A DNA stretch of 64,000 nucleotides from Streptomyces sp. TN58 (GCF_001941845.1 NZ_CP018870.1:6486001-6550000); one strand, 5' to 3'. Positions 26,706-35,976 are shown, numbered from the stretch's first letter. The notes: generated by a model from the letters alone, not told the origin. Translations and numbers: made by a program.

Positions 26706-26860
26706 ACCTCCCCCCGCTACCCCACCCGCAGAGTGGTGACAAGCGCCCCCTCGTGCCACACCGGCCCCGGGGGCGCTGCCCTTGCCCGCTACGCCCTGAG
26801 CGTCATCGCCCAGAGCGATCACCGCTTCCACGGCCCGGTCCGCCGGGCCAGGCTGCTCGC

Positions 26861-27844
26861 ATGAAGCTGCTGATGCTGGGTGGTACCGAATTCGTAGGAC
26901 GCGTGATCACCGAGGACGCCCTCGCCCGGGGCTGGGAGGTGACCGTCTTCCACCGGGGGCACCACGCGCCCCCGCGGGGCGCCCGCGCGCTGCACGGGGA
27001 CCGCACCGCCCCCGGCGGCCCGGCCGCCCTCGCGGAGGGGGAGTGGGACCTGGTCGTCGACACCTGGGGCGGCGCCCCCACGGCGGTGCGCGACAGCGCC
27101 CGCCTGCTGAGCGGCCGGGCCGGGAGGTACACGTACGTGTCCAGCCGCTCGGTGTACGCCTACCCGGCCCCCGCCGGGCTGGGCGAGGACGGCCCCCTCG
27201 TCGAGGGCTCGCCGGACGCCGCGGCGACCGCTTACGCCGAGGACAAGAGGGGCGGTGAACTGGCCGCGCTGGACGCCTTCGCCGACCGGGCCCTGCTGGT
27301 CCGCGCCGGGCTGATCCTCGGCCCCTACGAGAACGTCGGCCGACTGCCCTGGTGGCTGAACCGCATCGCGCGCGGCGGCCCGGTGCTCGCCCCCGGGCCG
27401 CGCGGACTCCCGATCCAGTACGTCGACGTACGCGACCTCGCGCGCTGGACCCTCGACGCCGCCGCGGCCGGGCTCGCGGGCCCCTACAACGCGGTGTCGC
27501 CGGCCGGGCACGCCACCATGGGCGCGCTCCTCGACGCCTGCGCCGCCGTCACCGGCTCGGACGCCGAGCTGCGCTGGACCGACCCGGAGGCGATCCTCGA
27601 CGCCGGCGTGCAGCCCTGGACCGAGCTGCCGGTCTGGCTTCCCGAGGGTGAGCCGCACGACCACATGTTCGGCGGGGACGTGACCAGGGCGCTGGAAGCC
27701 GGCCTGCGGTGCCGCCCCGTCGAGGAGACCGTGGCCGACACCTGGGCCTGGCTGCGCACCCTCGGCGGCCGGGCCCCGCAGCGGGCCGACCGGCCGGCCC
27801 CCGGGATCGACGCCGGGCGGGAGGCCGCGCTACTCGGGCTCTGA
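26861..27844 (+). CDS. NAD-dependent epimerase/dehydratase-family protein
   Basis: This 327-residue extended-SDR protein begins with the Rossmann fingerprint MKLLMLGGTEFVGR (GGTxFxGR) at residues 1-14. The region RYTYVSSRSVYAY holds the SSxxxY part. In place of YxxxK the sequence has YAEDKRGGE (Tyr about 125, Lys 129), which keeps Tyr and Lys. QYVDVRDLARWTLDAA and the C-terminal VADTWAWLR are usual in the reductase subgroup annotated as isoflavone-reductase-like or nucleoside-sugar reductase. The start is the ATG at 26861, with a weak ribosome-binding site. It overlaps the convergent LMF gene by 15 bases. Confidence 0.88.
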   Translation: MKLLMLGGTEFVGRVITEDALARGWEVTVFHRGHHAPPRGARALHGDRTAPGGPAALAEGEWDLVVDTWGGAPTAVRDSARLLSGRAGRYTYVSSRSVYAYPAPAGLGEDGPLVEGSPDAAATAYAEDKRGGELAALDAFADRALLVRAGLILGPYENVGRLPWWLNRIARGGPVLAPGPRGLPIQYVDVRDLARWTLDAAAAGLAGPYNAVSPAGHATMGALLDACAAVTGSDAELRWTDPEAILDAGVQPWTELPVWLPEGEPHDHMFGGDVTRALEAGLRCRPVEETVADTWAWLRTLGGRAPQRADRPAPGIDAGREAALLGL

Positions 27845-29269
27845 CAGCCGGGCGTCGGCGAGCCGGGTCGGCGGGAGGTACTCGCGCACCAGCGTGCGGT
27901 GCCACCAGGCCCCCGTCTCGCGCAGCTCCCGCCAGGTGGTGAAGCGGTAGCGGTAGAGCAGGGCGCGCACGTGCACCGGCGGCGCGTCCGGGAACGGGTT
28001 GTGGCGCAGCAGCCGCAGCGTGTCCCGGTCGCCGGCCAGCAGCCGCTCCACGAACGGCCCGAACCAGTCGCGCGCATAGCCGGGGGAGATCGCCGCGAAC
28101 CACATCAGCCAGTCCAGGCGCAGGTGGTAGGGGGCGAACTGGCGGGGCAGCCTGCCCGGTTCGCCCGGCTTGCCCTTGAAGCCGTACTCCTTCCAGTCGC
28201 CGTCCTCGCGCGGCACCCGGTCCGCGGTGCCCTCGACCGCCACCTCCATGCGGACCCGCCCCACCGAGCCGAAGGCCCCGTAGGTGTTGACCAGGTGCAG
28301 CGCGTCGAAGGACCGGTTCATCACCTGGCGGCGCGAGACCATGTTGCGCACCGGGTGCCGGCTCAGAAGCAGCACCAGGGCGGTCGCCGCGCAGACCAGG
28401 ACCACGAACCACACCGGAGCCGGCCGCGAGGCCGCGGCCGGGGGCGGTCCCGCGAGCCCGGTGAAGTCCACGGCCGAAACGGCGAGGGTGATCGTCAGCC
28501 AGTTCAGCCAGGCGAAGTTCCCCGAGAGCACCAGCCACAGCTGCGTCGCGATGACGGCCCCGGCGGCGTACGAGGCCACCGGCTGCGGGGTGAAGAGCAG
28601 AGCGGGGACCACCAGCTGGGTGACGTGGTTGGCGGCGCACTCCACCCGGTGCAGCGGCTTCGGCAGATGGTGGAAGAACCAGCTGAGCGGTCCCGCCATC
28701 GGCTGCGTCTCGTGGTGGAAGTCCAGGCAGGTCAGCTTGCGCCAGCAGGGGTCCCCGCGCATCTTGATCAACCCCGCCCCGAACTCCACGCGGAAGAGCA
28801 CCCAGCGCAGCAGCCACAGCACCAGCACCGGCGGCCCGGCCCGGGCGTTGCCGAGGAACACGGCGAGGAAGCCCACCTCCAGCAGCAGCGACTCCCAGCC
28901 GAAGGAGTACCAGGTCTGTCCGACGTTCACGACAGAGAGGTACAGCACCCACAGCACGGCCCACATCGCCATCGCCGCGGCCAGCGGCACCTCGTCCCCC
29001 GCCCCGGCGGCCAGGGCCGCCGCCAGCGCCGCCCCGGTCCAGGCGCAGCCCGCGAAGAACCGGTCCGAGTAGTGCAGTTGGAACAGGCTCGGGGCGCGTC
29101 GGAAGGGCACGTACCGTACGTATCGCGGTACGGGCAGCATGCCGTGCGCCCCGATCAGGGCCCGGAACTGCAGGGCGGCCCCGACGAAGGCGACGAGGTA
29201 GACACCGGCCAGGGCCCGCTGGAAGACCAGCCGGGCGAGCCAGTACCCGGGAGCCGTGAACCAGTCCAT
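27830..29269 (-). CDS. Lipase maturation factor family membrane protein
   Basis: This 479-residue polytopic membrane protein is of the LMF1-like family, known in vertebrates for lipase folding in the ER and present in many actinomycetes with unknown role. Recognisable features are MDWFTAPGYWLARLVFQRALA at the start, the FGWESLLLEVGFL and LLRWVLFRVEFGAGLIKMRGD helices, CLDFHHETQPM, a FAWLNWLTITL helix, VNTYGAFGSVGRVR and the C-terminal soluble part with LDWLMWFAAISPGYARDWF. Eight or more membrane segments are visible. The start at 29269 fits homologues in register; a GGAGG lies unusually close to it. Upstream in-frame codons lack membrane character. Confidence 0.9.
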   Translation of the reverse strand: MDWFTAPGYWLARLVFQRALAGVYLVAFVGAALQFRALIGAHGMLPVPRYVRYVPFRRAPSLFQLHYSDRFFAGCAWTGAALAAALAAGAGDEVPLAAAMAMWAVLWVLYLSVVNVGQTWYSFGWESLLLEVGFLAVFLGNARAGPPVLVLWLLRWVLFRVEFGAGLIKMRGDPCWRKLTCLDFHHETQPMAGPLSWFFHHLPKPLHRVECAANHVTQLVVPALLFTPQPVASYAAGAVIATQLWLVLSGNFAWLNWLTITLAVSAVDFTGLAGPPPAAASRPAPVWFVVLVCAATALVLLLSRHPVRNMVSRRQVMNRSFDALHLVNTYGAFGSVGRVRMEVAVEGTADRVPREDGDWKEYGFKGKPGEPGRLPRQFAPYHLRLDWLMWFAAISPGYARDWFGPFVERLLAGDRDTLRLLRHNPFPDAPPVHVRALLYRYRFTTWRELRETGAWWHRTLVREYLPPTRLADARLSEPE

Positions 29270-29416
29270 CGCCTCCAGTATCCGGCCGGCCGGGCGGCGC
29301 CGGCCAGCCCGCCCGAACCACCCATCCCTGAACGCGTTCAGAAAATGCTCCGGTTGCGGCTCTCGCGAGGATGCGGCAGACAAGAGGGAGTCATCGGGGC
29401 GAAAAGGGAGAAATTC

Positions 29417-30697
29417 GTGAACGGACCGTCACTTCCGACACCTCGTCAGGCGTCGCGTCGTCAGGCACCGGCCGGCGCCGCCCTCTTCGCCCTGCTCGGG
29501 CTGCTCGCCGCGGCCTGCGGCGGACACGACGAGCCCACCAGCGCCGCCGGCCCCGAGAGCCAGGAGGTCTACCTCCAGCCGGTGGCCAACGTCGGCCCCA
29601 ACCCCTTCACCGCCTCCTCGGCCACCGCCGAGTCGGCCCCCGTCCAGCCCCCGCTGCCCAACCCCACCGGTCAGGGCATCCGCACCGTCAACGCCGCCAC
29701 CCCCGGCCTCTACGGGGGTACCCAGCGGCTCGGCAGCTGCGACGTGGAACAGCAGGTGAGCCACCTGACCGAGGACAGTGCCAAGGCCCGGGCCTTCGCC
29801 CAGGCGACCGGCATCGAGGAGGCCGGCATCCCCGACTTCCTGCGGGGCCTGACCCCCGTCGTACTGCGCGCCGACACCCGCGTCACCAACCACGGCTTCC
29901 GCGGCGGCCGCGCCGACGCCTACCAGTCCGTCCTCCAGGCCGGCACCGCCGTCCTCGTCGACGAACACGGCATGCCCCGGGTCCGGTGCGGCTGCGGCAA
30001 CCCGCTGGGCTCCCCGCGCGCCGCCAAGGGCAGCCCCGTACACAAGGGCGACCCGTGGAACGGATACCAGCCCAACCAGGTCGTCGTCATCGAGCCCACC
30101 ACCCACGTGATCAACAACCTGGTGATCGTCAACATCGCCGACAACACCTGGATCGAACGCAAACGCGGTGACGACGGCGCCCAGGACCGGACCCCGCAGG
30201 CCCCGCCCCCCTACGACCCGGCCGACGGCATCCCCGACGGCCCCGCCCTTCCCTCCGGTGCCGCCTCGGCCAGTCCCTGCCCGAGCACACCGGGCTCCGG
30301 AGCGGCGGACTGCCCCTCGAACCCGTCCTCCCCGAGGTCGCCGGGCGGCGACGCGCAGAGCCCCGGCCTGCCCCTGAGCCCCTCCACCCGGCCGCGCCAG
30401 CCGCAGCAGCCGCAGAAGCGGCCGCCGTCGGACCTCCCCTCGGACACCCCGTCCGACCAGCTGACCCAGAACCCGGACGAGCCGGTGCTCCCGCCGTGGC
30501 CGGGCGGATCGACCACGCAGCCCGGCGACCCGCAGGACCCGTACTCCGATCCCTCCGCCGACCCCTACACGGACCCGTACGCCGATCCGTACGCCGATCC
30601 GGACACGGACGCCACCACCGACCCGTACGCCGACCCCTACGCCGAACCGGACCTCACGCCGACCTCCGACGAGGGCCTTCCGCGGGAGAGCGCCTGA
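29417..30697 (+). CDS. DUF6777-type lipoprotein with acidic Asp-Pro-Tyr repeats
   Basis: This 426-residue surface lipoprotein has a lipobox LAAAC near residue 34, after a basic signal region. The domain about 45-240 starts QEVYLQPVANVGPNPF and has SCDVEQQVSHL, RCGCGNPL and the final QPNQVVVIEPTTHVINNLVIVN strand; I associate this with DUF6777 of Streptomyces. A long Pro/Ser/Gln-rich tail follows, ending with repeated DPYADPYADP units encoded by about 12-base tandem repeats (near 30560-30645). The GTG at 29417 has GGGAG 6 bases upstream. It likely forms an operon with the downstream SpoIIE-type phosphatase (26 bp away). Confidence 0.8.
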   Translation: MNGPSLPTPRQASRRQAPAGAALFALLGLLAAACGGHDEPTSAAGPESQEVYLQPVANVGPNPFTASSATAESAPVQPPLPNPTGQGIRTVNAATPGLYGGTQRLGSCDVEQQVSHLTEDSAKARAFAQATGIEEAGIPDFLRGLTPVVLRADTRVTNHGFRGGRADAYQSVLQAGTAVLVDEHGMPRVRCGCGNPLGSPRAAKGSPVHKGDPWNGYQPNQVVVIEPTTHVINNLVIVNIADNTWIERKRGDDGAQDRTPQAPPPYDPADGIPDGPALPSGAASASPCPSTPGSGAADCPSNPSSPRSPGGDAQSPGLPLSPSTRPRQPQQPQKRPPSDLPSDTPSDQLTQNPDEPVLPPWPGGSTTQPGDPQDPYSDPSADPYTDPYADPYADPDTDATTDPYADPYAEPDLTPTSDEGLPRESA

Positions 30698-30722
30698 CCG
30701 GCCCGTGTGTCATGGTGGACCG

Positions 30723-32768
30723 GTGCCGACCACCGTATCGCTGCCGGACGACTGGCCCGCACACCCGGACCGGTCGCTCTCGCTCAACCGCATGGGAAGT
30801 TTCGACTGGGACCTGGTCACCGGTCTCCTCCACATGGACGAGGCCGCCCTCGACGTCTTCGACACGACCCCCGAGGAGTACGACGGCCGGCCCGCGTCCC
30901 TCTCCCCGCGCGTCCCCCCGGCCGAGTCGGCCCGGCTCGACGCCATGGTCTCCTCCGCCCTCAAGAGCGAGGGCGACAGCTACGGCGCCTACTTCCGCAT
31001 CCGCTGCCGGGACGGACGGCTGCGCTGGACACACACCCAGGGCCGCGTCATGCGCGGCCCCGACGGGCGGCCCCACCGGATCATCGGCATCGTCCGGGAC
31101 GCCACCGAGGAGCTCAGCCACTCGGCGGAACGCCTCGGACTCGACGAGGAACGGCGCCGGCAGACCTCGGTGGTCGAGAGCACCACCGCCGCCCTCGCGC
31201 ACGCCCGGACCGTGCAGGACGTCATCGACGCGCTCGGCGACGCCCACGGCCTGGAGCGGCTGGGCTCCATGGGCATGGTCATGGGACTCGTCGAAGCCGG
31301 CCGGATCCACCTGGTGGCCGAAGGCCCGGACGGCAGCTTCGTCCCCGGGACCCGCTACACCCGCATCGACGAGCAGTACCCGATGAGCGAGGTGGTCCGC
31401 TCCCTCCAGCCGCGCTTCCTGGACTCGGCGGAGGAGTTCGCCCAGGGCTACCCGGCGCTCTGGGCGAAGATCTCGTACATGCAGATCTCGGCGGCCGCCT
31501 ACCTGCCGCTCATCGCCCAGGCCCGCCCGATCGGCGCCATCGGACTGCTCTACCAGGACAAGGACGGCTTCACCCAGGAGGAGCGCAACCTCCTCGTCGC
31601 CCTCGGCAGCAGCATCGCCCAGAGCCTCCAGCGGGCCATGCTGCTGGAACAGGAGCACGACCTCGCCGAGGGCCTCCAGCAGGCCATGCTGCCCCGGCGG
31701 ATCCCGGCCGTCCCCGGCGGGGAGATCGCCGTACGCTACCGCTCCGCCCGCATGGGCCAGGACATCGGCGGCGACTGGTACGACGTCATCCCGCTGCCCG
31801 GCGGCCGGGTCGGCGCGGTCATCGGCGACGTCCAGGGCCACGACACCCACGCGGCCGCCGTCATGGGCCAGCTGCGGATCGTCCTGCGCGCCTACGCCGC
31901 CGAGGGCCACTCGCCCGGCACGGTCATGGCCAGGGCCTCCGTCTTCCTCCACGAACTGGACACCGAACGCTTCGCGACCTGCACCTACGTGGAGGCCGAC
32001 CTCTCCACCGGCGTGCTCCAGATGGTCCGCGCGGGCCACATCGACCCACTGCTGCGCACCCGCGACGGGGACTGCCACCGGCTACCGGTGGACGGAGGCA
32101 TGCCGCTCGGCCTGTCGGCGGAGTTCGGCCGGCTCGAATACCCCGTGACCACCGTGGAACTCGACCCGGGAGAAACGCTCCTGCTCTGCACCGACGGCCT
32201 CGTCGAACACCCCGGCGCCGACCTCGACGACGGCATCCACATGCTGGCCTCCCACATCCGCAGCGGCCCCGCCGACCTGCAGCTCCTCGCCGACCGGCTG
32301 TGCGAGATCGCCACCGAGCGCGGCGGCAACGACGACATGGCCCTCCTCCTGCTGCGCCGCCGGCCCGCACCCGCCCCGCCCGGCGGCGGCAGGCTGCAAC
32401 AGCACGTGGCCCCCGGGGACCCGGAGGCCCTGGTGGCCGCCCGCCACATGATCGGGGCGGCGGTGCGCGCCTGGGGCGCGCGGGAGCGGGCCGACGAGAT
32501 CGAACTGGTCGCCGACGAGCTGATCGTGAACGCGCTCATGCACACGGACGGCCCCGCCATCGTGACCCTGCGCATACTGGCCGGCCACCAGCGCAGACTG
32601 CGCGTCGAGGTCGCCGACCGCTCCAGCGCCCTCCCGCGCCGGCGGGAGGCCGGCGAGTCCGGGGTCTCGGGCCGGGGCCTGATGCTGGTGGACCGGCTGG
32701 CGGACGTGTGGGGAGTGGAGCCTCGCGGCAGCGGCAAGTGCGTGTGGTGCGAGTTCGTCATGGGCTGA
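30723..32768 (+). CDS. Cytoplasmic SpoIIE-family phosphatase with PAS, GAF and HATPase domains
   Basis: This 681-residue protein has no membrane segment. Order: PAS about 20-125 (LNRMGSFDWDLVTGLLHMDE opens it); GAF about 140-305; SpoIIE/PP2C about 320-535 with the metal motif GGDWYDVIPLP, GDVQGHD and GGNDDMALLLL; and a HATPase_c domain about 555-680 (ELVADELIVNALMHTDG, GVSGRGLMLVDRLAD). It resembles other Streptomyces PAS/GAF regulators that tune alternative sigma factors by dephosphorylating anti-anti-sigma proteins. The start is a GTG at 30723; a GTG at 30705 is possible. Following the DUF6777 lipoprotein closely suggests a shared transcript. No partner STAS protein is in the window. Confidence 0.9.
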   Translation: MPTTVSLPDDWPAHPDRSLSLNRMGSFDWDLVTGLLHMDEAALDVFDTTPEEYDGRPASLSPRVPPAESARLDAMVSSALKSEGDSYGAYFRIRCRDGRLRWTHTQGRVMRGPDGRPHRIIGIVRDATEELSHSAERLGLDEERRRQTSVVESTTAALAHARTVQDVIDALGDAHGLERLGSMGMVMGLVEAGRIHLVAEGPDGSFVPGTRYTRIDEQYPMSEVVRSLQPRFLDSAEEFAQGYPALWAKISYMQISAAAYLPLIAQARPIGAIGLLYQDKDGFTQEERNLLVALGSSIAQSLQRAMLLEQEHDLAEGLQQAMLPRRIPAVPGGEIAVRYRSARMGQDIGGDWYDVIPLPGGRVGAVIGDVQGHDTHAAAVMGQLRIVLRAYAAEGHSPGTVMARASVFLHELDTERFATCTYVEADLSTGVLQMVRAGHIDPLLRTRDGDCHRLPVDGGMPLGLSAEFGRLEYPVTTVELDPGETLLLCTDGLVEHPGADLDDGIHMLASHIRSGPADLQLLADRLCEIATERGGNDDMALLLLRRRPAPAPPGGGRLQQHVAPGDPEALVAARHMIGAAVRAWGARERADEIELVADELIVNALMHTDGPAIVTLRILAGHQRRLRVEVADRSSALPRRREAGESGVSGRGLMLVDRLADVWGVEPRGSGKCVWCEFVMG

Positions 32769-32785
32769 GACCGGCGCCGGGAAAG

Positions 32786-32890
32786 GGGCCGGGGGCGGGT
32801 GACGGTGACGGTCTGGGGACGGGCCGGGGGAGGGGCCCGGGACGGGCCGGGGGACACCCGGGGAAAGTCCGTTGCGGGGACGGTGCCGGG
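32786..32890 (+). other. G-rich interval between phosphatase and TPR-like genes
   Basis: This roughly 105-bp stretch has repeated runs of three to five G on the coding strand, separated by one to three bases for much of its length (about ten runs). It could form G-quadruplexes in the RNA or the single strand, or act as a pause or terminator. No frame is plausible. Confidence 0.45.
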
Positions 32891-32909
32891 TCCGTGAGGA
32901 TCAGCGGCG

Positions 32910-34163
32910 ATGACCGACACCATGGACGAAGTACGCCGACTGCTGAAGCAGGACGACCTGCCCGGAGCCGTACGATCCCTGCGGCCGCACGCCGAGACCG
33001 CACCGATCGCCGAACTCGCCAAGGCCACCAGGGCCCTCGCCGAGAAGGCCGGGTTCAAGGACCTGGCCGACGCCGCCCGCAAAGCCGCCAAGCGAAGCCA
33101 CGAACCGCAGGCCCTCTACGACTTCGGGTACGCCTGCGTCGAGCGGGGCATCGCCTTCCTCGCCGTCGCGCCCCTGCGCGAAGCCCTCGGACTGCTCCCC
33201 GACTCGCGCACGCTCCTCGCCGAGCTGGTCTCCGCCCTGGAGGACGAGCACCGGCACACCGAGGCCGCCGCACTGCTCGCCGCCCGCGGGGACCGGCTGC
33301 CCGCCTGGCCCGAGACGTACCTCCTCGTGCACAACACCCTGTTCGCCGGCGACCTGGACACCGCCGAGAGCCTGCTGGTGGGTCTGCCGGCCCCCGAGGA
33401 CCCGCAGTGGGCGCCCGCCCGGCAGCGCCAGACCCGCCAGGTCCTGCGCAGCGGCCAGGCCCGCCGCGCCCAGCGGAGCGCCGGACACCCCGACCCGCTC
33501 GGCCCGGCGGACCTGCGCGGCTGGCACTACGGCCTCACGGGCGGACTGCTCGGCACCCTGTCCCCGTACGGCTGGGACGCCGGGATGACCGGCCGGTACG
33601 CCTACCTCGGCGACACCCTCCAGCTGTGCCGCCAGGGGCTGGCCCGCCTCGGGCTCGCCCTGGACGCCGCCGGGCGCCGCCCCGGGTGCGTCTCGCTGCT
33701 GCCCGGCCGTTCCGACCGGATCCTCGGCCTCGCCGCCGCCGCGGTGCTCGGCCTGCCCGCCGTCCCCTACCGGCCGGACCGCGCGGACACCCTCGTCGTC
33801 GCGTACGACCTGGCCAAGGCCGACCCGGACCTCGTCCGCACCCTGCACGCGCGCGCCGACGGCCAGATCCTGTCCGAGCACGCCACCTGCTGGACCGGGC
33901 CGCCCGCGGTGAGCGCCGACTTCAGCACGCTGCTGTGCCAGGTCGTCGTCCCGCCCTGGCGGGACGACGACCGGCCCGAGGAGGAGATCGCCCGGGACGT
34001 CGCCGCCGCCGACCCCGCCCCCGACGGCGGCGACGGAGCGGCGCCGCCCGACCCGGACGAGGCCTTCCGCGCCTTCGCCGCAGGCGTCGCCCCCGGCTGG
34101 CTCGCGGCGCCGCGGGACCGGATCGCGTCACCCGGGCCCGTTCCCAGCTCGCGTTTCGCCTGA
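32910..34163 (+). CDS. TPR-like repeat protein of unknown function
   Basis: This 417-residue soluble protein has residues about 1-185 as helical repeats of the tetratricopeptide type (for example QALYDFGYACVERGIAFLAVA and DSRTLLAELVSALEDEHRHTEAAAL). A distinct domain follows (about 200-370) with LRGWHYGLTGGLLGTLSPYGWDAGMTGRYAYLGDTL, then AAVLGLPAVPYRPD and STLLCQVVVPPW; I do not recognise it. The tail is acidic and Pro-rich. The ATG at 32910 has GAGGA about 10 bases upstream. It lies 20 bp before the Fpg/Nei gene and may be cotranscribed with it. Confidence 0.75.
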   Translation: MTDTMDEVRRLLKQDDLPGAVRSLRPHAETAPIAELAKATRALAEKAGFKDLADAARKAAKRSHEPQALYDFGYACVERGIAFLAVAPLREALGLLPDSRTLLAELVSALEDEHRHTEAAALLAARGDRLPAWPETYLLVHNTLFAGDLDTAESLLVGLPAPEDPQWAPARQRQTRQVLRSGQARRAQRSAGHPDPLGPADLRGWHYGLTGGLLGTLSPYGWDAGMTGRYAYLGDTLQLCRQGLARLGLALDAAGRRPGCVSLLPGRSDRILGLAAAAVLGLPAVPYRPDRADTLVVAYDLAKADPDLVRTLHARADGQILSEHATCWTGPPAVSADFSTLLCQVVVPPWRDDDRPEEEIARDVAAADPAPDGGDGAAPPDPDEAFRAFAAGVAPGWLAAPRDRIASPGPVPSSRFA

Positions 34164-34183
34164 GGCGGCGGCAGGCTGGGACC

Positions 34184-35044
34184 ATGCCGGAGCTGCCCGA
34201 GGTCGAGGCCCTGCGGGAGTACCTCGACGAGCACCTCACCGGGCGGGTGGTCGAGCGCGTCCTCCCGCTCGCGGTGAGCGTGCTCAAGACGTACGACCCG
34301 CCGCCGAGCGCCCTCGAAGGGCAGCCCGCCGGAGCCGTCGCCCGCCACGGGAAGTTCCTCGACCTGCGGATCGGCGACCTCCACCTCGTCACCCACCTGG
34401 CCCGCGCCGGCTGGCTGCGCTGGCAGGAGACCCTGCCGGCCCAGCCGCCCCGGCCCGGCAAGGGCCCGCTGGCCCTCCGCGTCACACTGGAGGGCGGAGG
34501 CGGCTTCGACCTCACCGAGGCCGGCACCCAGAAGCGGCTCGCCGTGTACGTGGTCCACGACCCGGGCGAGGTGCCCGGAATCGCCCGCCTCGGCCCCGAT
34601 CCGCTCGCCGACTCCTTCGACCGGGACGCCTTCGCCGGCCTCCTCGCGGGGGAGCGCCGCCAGATCAAGGGCGTCCTGCGGGACCAGAGCGTCATCGCCG
34701 GAATCGGCAACGCCTACAGCGACGAGATCCTGCACGCCGCCCGGGTGTCGCCGTTCAAGCTCGCCTCTTCCTTCGACGAGGAGCAGGTCACACAGCTGTA
34801 CGCCGCCGTCCGGGAAACCCTGCGCGAAGCGGTCGCCCGGGCGCACGGGGTCGCCGCCGGGAAGCTCAAGGCCGAGAAGAAGAGCGGGCTGCGCGTACAC
34901 GGCCGGGCCGGCGAGCCGTGCCCGGTGTGCGGGGACACCATCCGCTCGGTCTCCTTCGCCGACTCCTCGCTGGAGTACTGCCCCACCTGCCAGACCGGCG
35001 GGAAGCCGCTCGCCGACCGGCGGCTCTCACGCCTCCTCAAATAG
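34184..35044 (+). CDS. Fpg/Nei-family DNA glycosylase
   Basis: This 286-residue base-excision repair enzyme has an MPELPEVEAL start with the catalytic Pro2 and Glu3. LRDQSVIAGIGNAYSDEILHAARVSPF is the helix-two-turn-helix region, and the C-terminal zinc finger CPVCGDTIRSVSFADSSLEYCP holds the last cysteines. It should remove oxidised or ring-opened bases and cleave the strand (AP lyase). I cannot tell Fpg (MutM, 8-oxoguanine) from Nei (oxidised pyrimidines) reliably. The ATG at 34184 is required for the N-terminal Pro nucleophile, so the start is certain. Confidence 0.93.
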   Translation: MPELPEVEALREYLDEHLTGRVVERVLPLAVSVLKTYDPPPSALEGQPAGAVARHGKFLDLRIGDLHLVTHLARAGWLRWQETLPAQPPRPGKGPLALRVTLEGGGGFDLTEAGTQKRLAVYVVHDPGEVPGIARLGPDPLADSFDRDAFAGLLAGERRQIKGVLRDQSVIAGIGNAYSDEILHAARVSPFKLASSFDEEQVTQLYAAVRETLREAVARAHGVAAGKLKAEKKSGLRVHGRAGEPCPVCGDTIRSVSFADSSLEYCPTCQTGGKPLADRRLSRLLK

Positions 35045-35070
35045 CGGGGCGCTGCGTAGACTCCCGCACC

Positions 35071-35457
35071 ATGGCCGAGGAGCAGCAGCAGTCGCCGCCC
35101 CGGCGCGAGATCGTCACCGGGATGCCCCGGGGCGCTCGCCGCCGGGCGCCCGCGCACACCCCGGCCCGTTCGGAGATCTCCGAGCACACCACCCTCGGCG
35201 CCACCTACGTACGGGCCCTCATGCGCAGCCAGCTGCGCACGGGCCTCGGGGCGCTGGCCGCCCTGGTTTCGCTGGTCGGAGCCCTGCCCCTGCTGTTCGC
35301 CGCGCCGGGGGCCAGGCCGGGCCTGCTGGTCTGGCTGGTGCTGGGGCTGCTGGTGTATCCGGTGATGTGGCTGATCGCCCGGTGGTACGTCCGCCGGGCG
35401 GAGCGCAACGAGGCCGATTTCACGGGTCTGGTGATGGACCCGGGAGACAGGCCGTAG
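35071..35457 (+). CDS. Small DUF485-like membrane protein
   Basis: This 128-residue protein has a basic cytoplasmic N-terminus (1-50), two membrane segments (about 62-82, ALAALVSLVGALPLLFA, and about 88-108, GLLVWLVLGLLVYPVMWLIAR) and the end RWYVRRAERNEADFTGLV. This is the layout of DUF485-type proteins that sit beside solute-sodium symporters; no symporter gene is adjacent here. No clear ribosome-binding site precedes the ATG at 35071, so it may be coupled to the glycosylase gene upstream (26 bp apart). Confidence 0.75.
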   Translation: MAEEQQQSPPRREIVTGMPRGARRRAPAHTPARSEISEHTTLGATYVRALMRSQLRTGLGALAALVSLVGALPLLFAAPGARPGLLVWLVLGLLVYPVMWLIARWYVRRAERNEADFTGLVMDPGDRP

Positions 35458-35460
35458 CCG

Positions 35461-35976
35461 TCAGAAGAGGTGCATCGCCAAGTGGCCCAGGGGCAGCCCG
35501 AGCTGCCAGGCGGGGGTCCACACGCGCGCGTTCTCGTCGAGTCCGGCCGGGTTGTCGGGGTGACCCTGCCGCCCCGGATCGAGGTTGGTGGCGAACAGCT
35601 CGGTGCCGTCCAGCCAGCGCCAGGCGGCCCGGGCCAGTTCCAGGTCGGGGTCCTCGCCGCGGCCGCGTTCCCGGGCCGCCTCGCCGAGGTCGAGGAAGCG
35701 GGTGTGTACCCAGTCGCGCCACGGGTGACCGTACGCCGTCAGCGACAGCCACTCGTCGAGTTGCGAGACCACACGGATCCCGGAGAGCTCGCCGGCGGCG
35801 TCGGAGAGGTAGACGGTCAGGGCGAGCGTGTCCCGTCCGGCCCGGAACTCCAGGGTGCTGACCGGGATCAGCCGGCCGGTCCGCAGCAGTTCGTCGGCGA
35901 TGTACTCGGCATAGAGCCAGGCCATGGGCACCGCGAGCCCACCGTCGCTGGTGCCGTTCGTACCCTCGGGCTGCAC
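35461..35976 (-). CDS. Conserved-looking protein of unknown function
   Basis: This 171-residue soluble protein has the core MAWLYAEYIADELLRTGRLIP, then VSQLDEWLSLTAYGHPWRDWVHTRF, then LARAAWRWLDGTELFATNLDP and a C-terminal VWTPAWQLGLPLGHLAMHLF. I do not recognise the family; the Trp-rich pattern suggests a folded domain. The GTG at 35976 has AAGG 7 bases upstream. It stops 3 bp from the convergent DUF485-like gene. A palindrome CGCATTCGATGCG at 36082-36094 and ACAG/CTGT arms at 36070-36081 lie in its 178-bp upstream region and could be operator sites. Confidence 0.7.
   Translation of the reverse strand: MQPEGTNGTSDGGLAVPMAWLYAEYIADELLRTGRLIPVSTLEFRAGRDTLALTVYLSDAAGELSGIRVVSQLDEWLSLTAYGHPWRDWVHTRFLDLGEAARERGRGEDPDLELARAAWRWLDGTELFATNLDPGRQGHPDNPAGLDENARVWTPAWQLGLPLGHLAMHLF

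Noticed and set aside
30707..35044. A 1445-codon open plus-strand frame spanning four genes
   Set aside because: Its last part is the real glycosylase gene; the rest runs in the wrong frame through the phosphatase and TPR-like genes and is Arg/Pro-rich.
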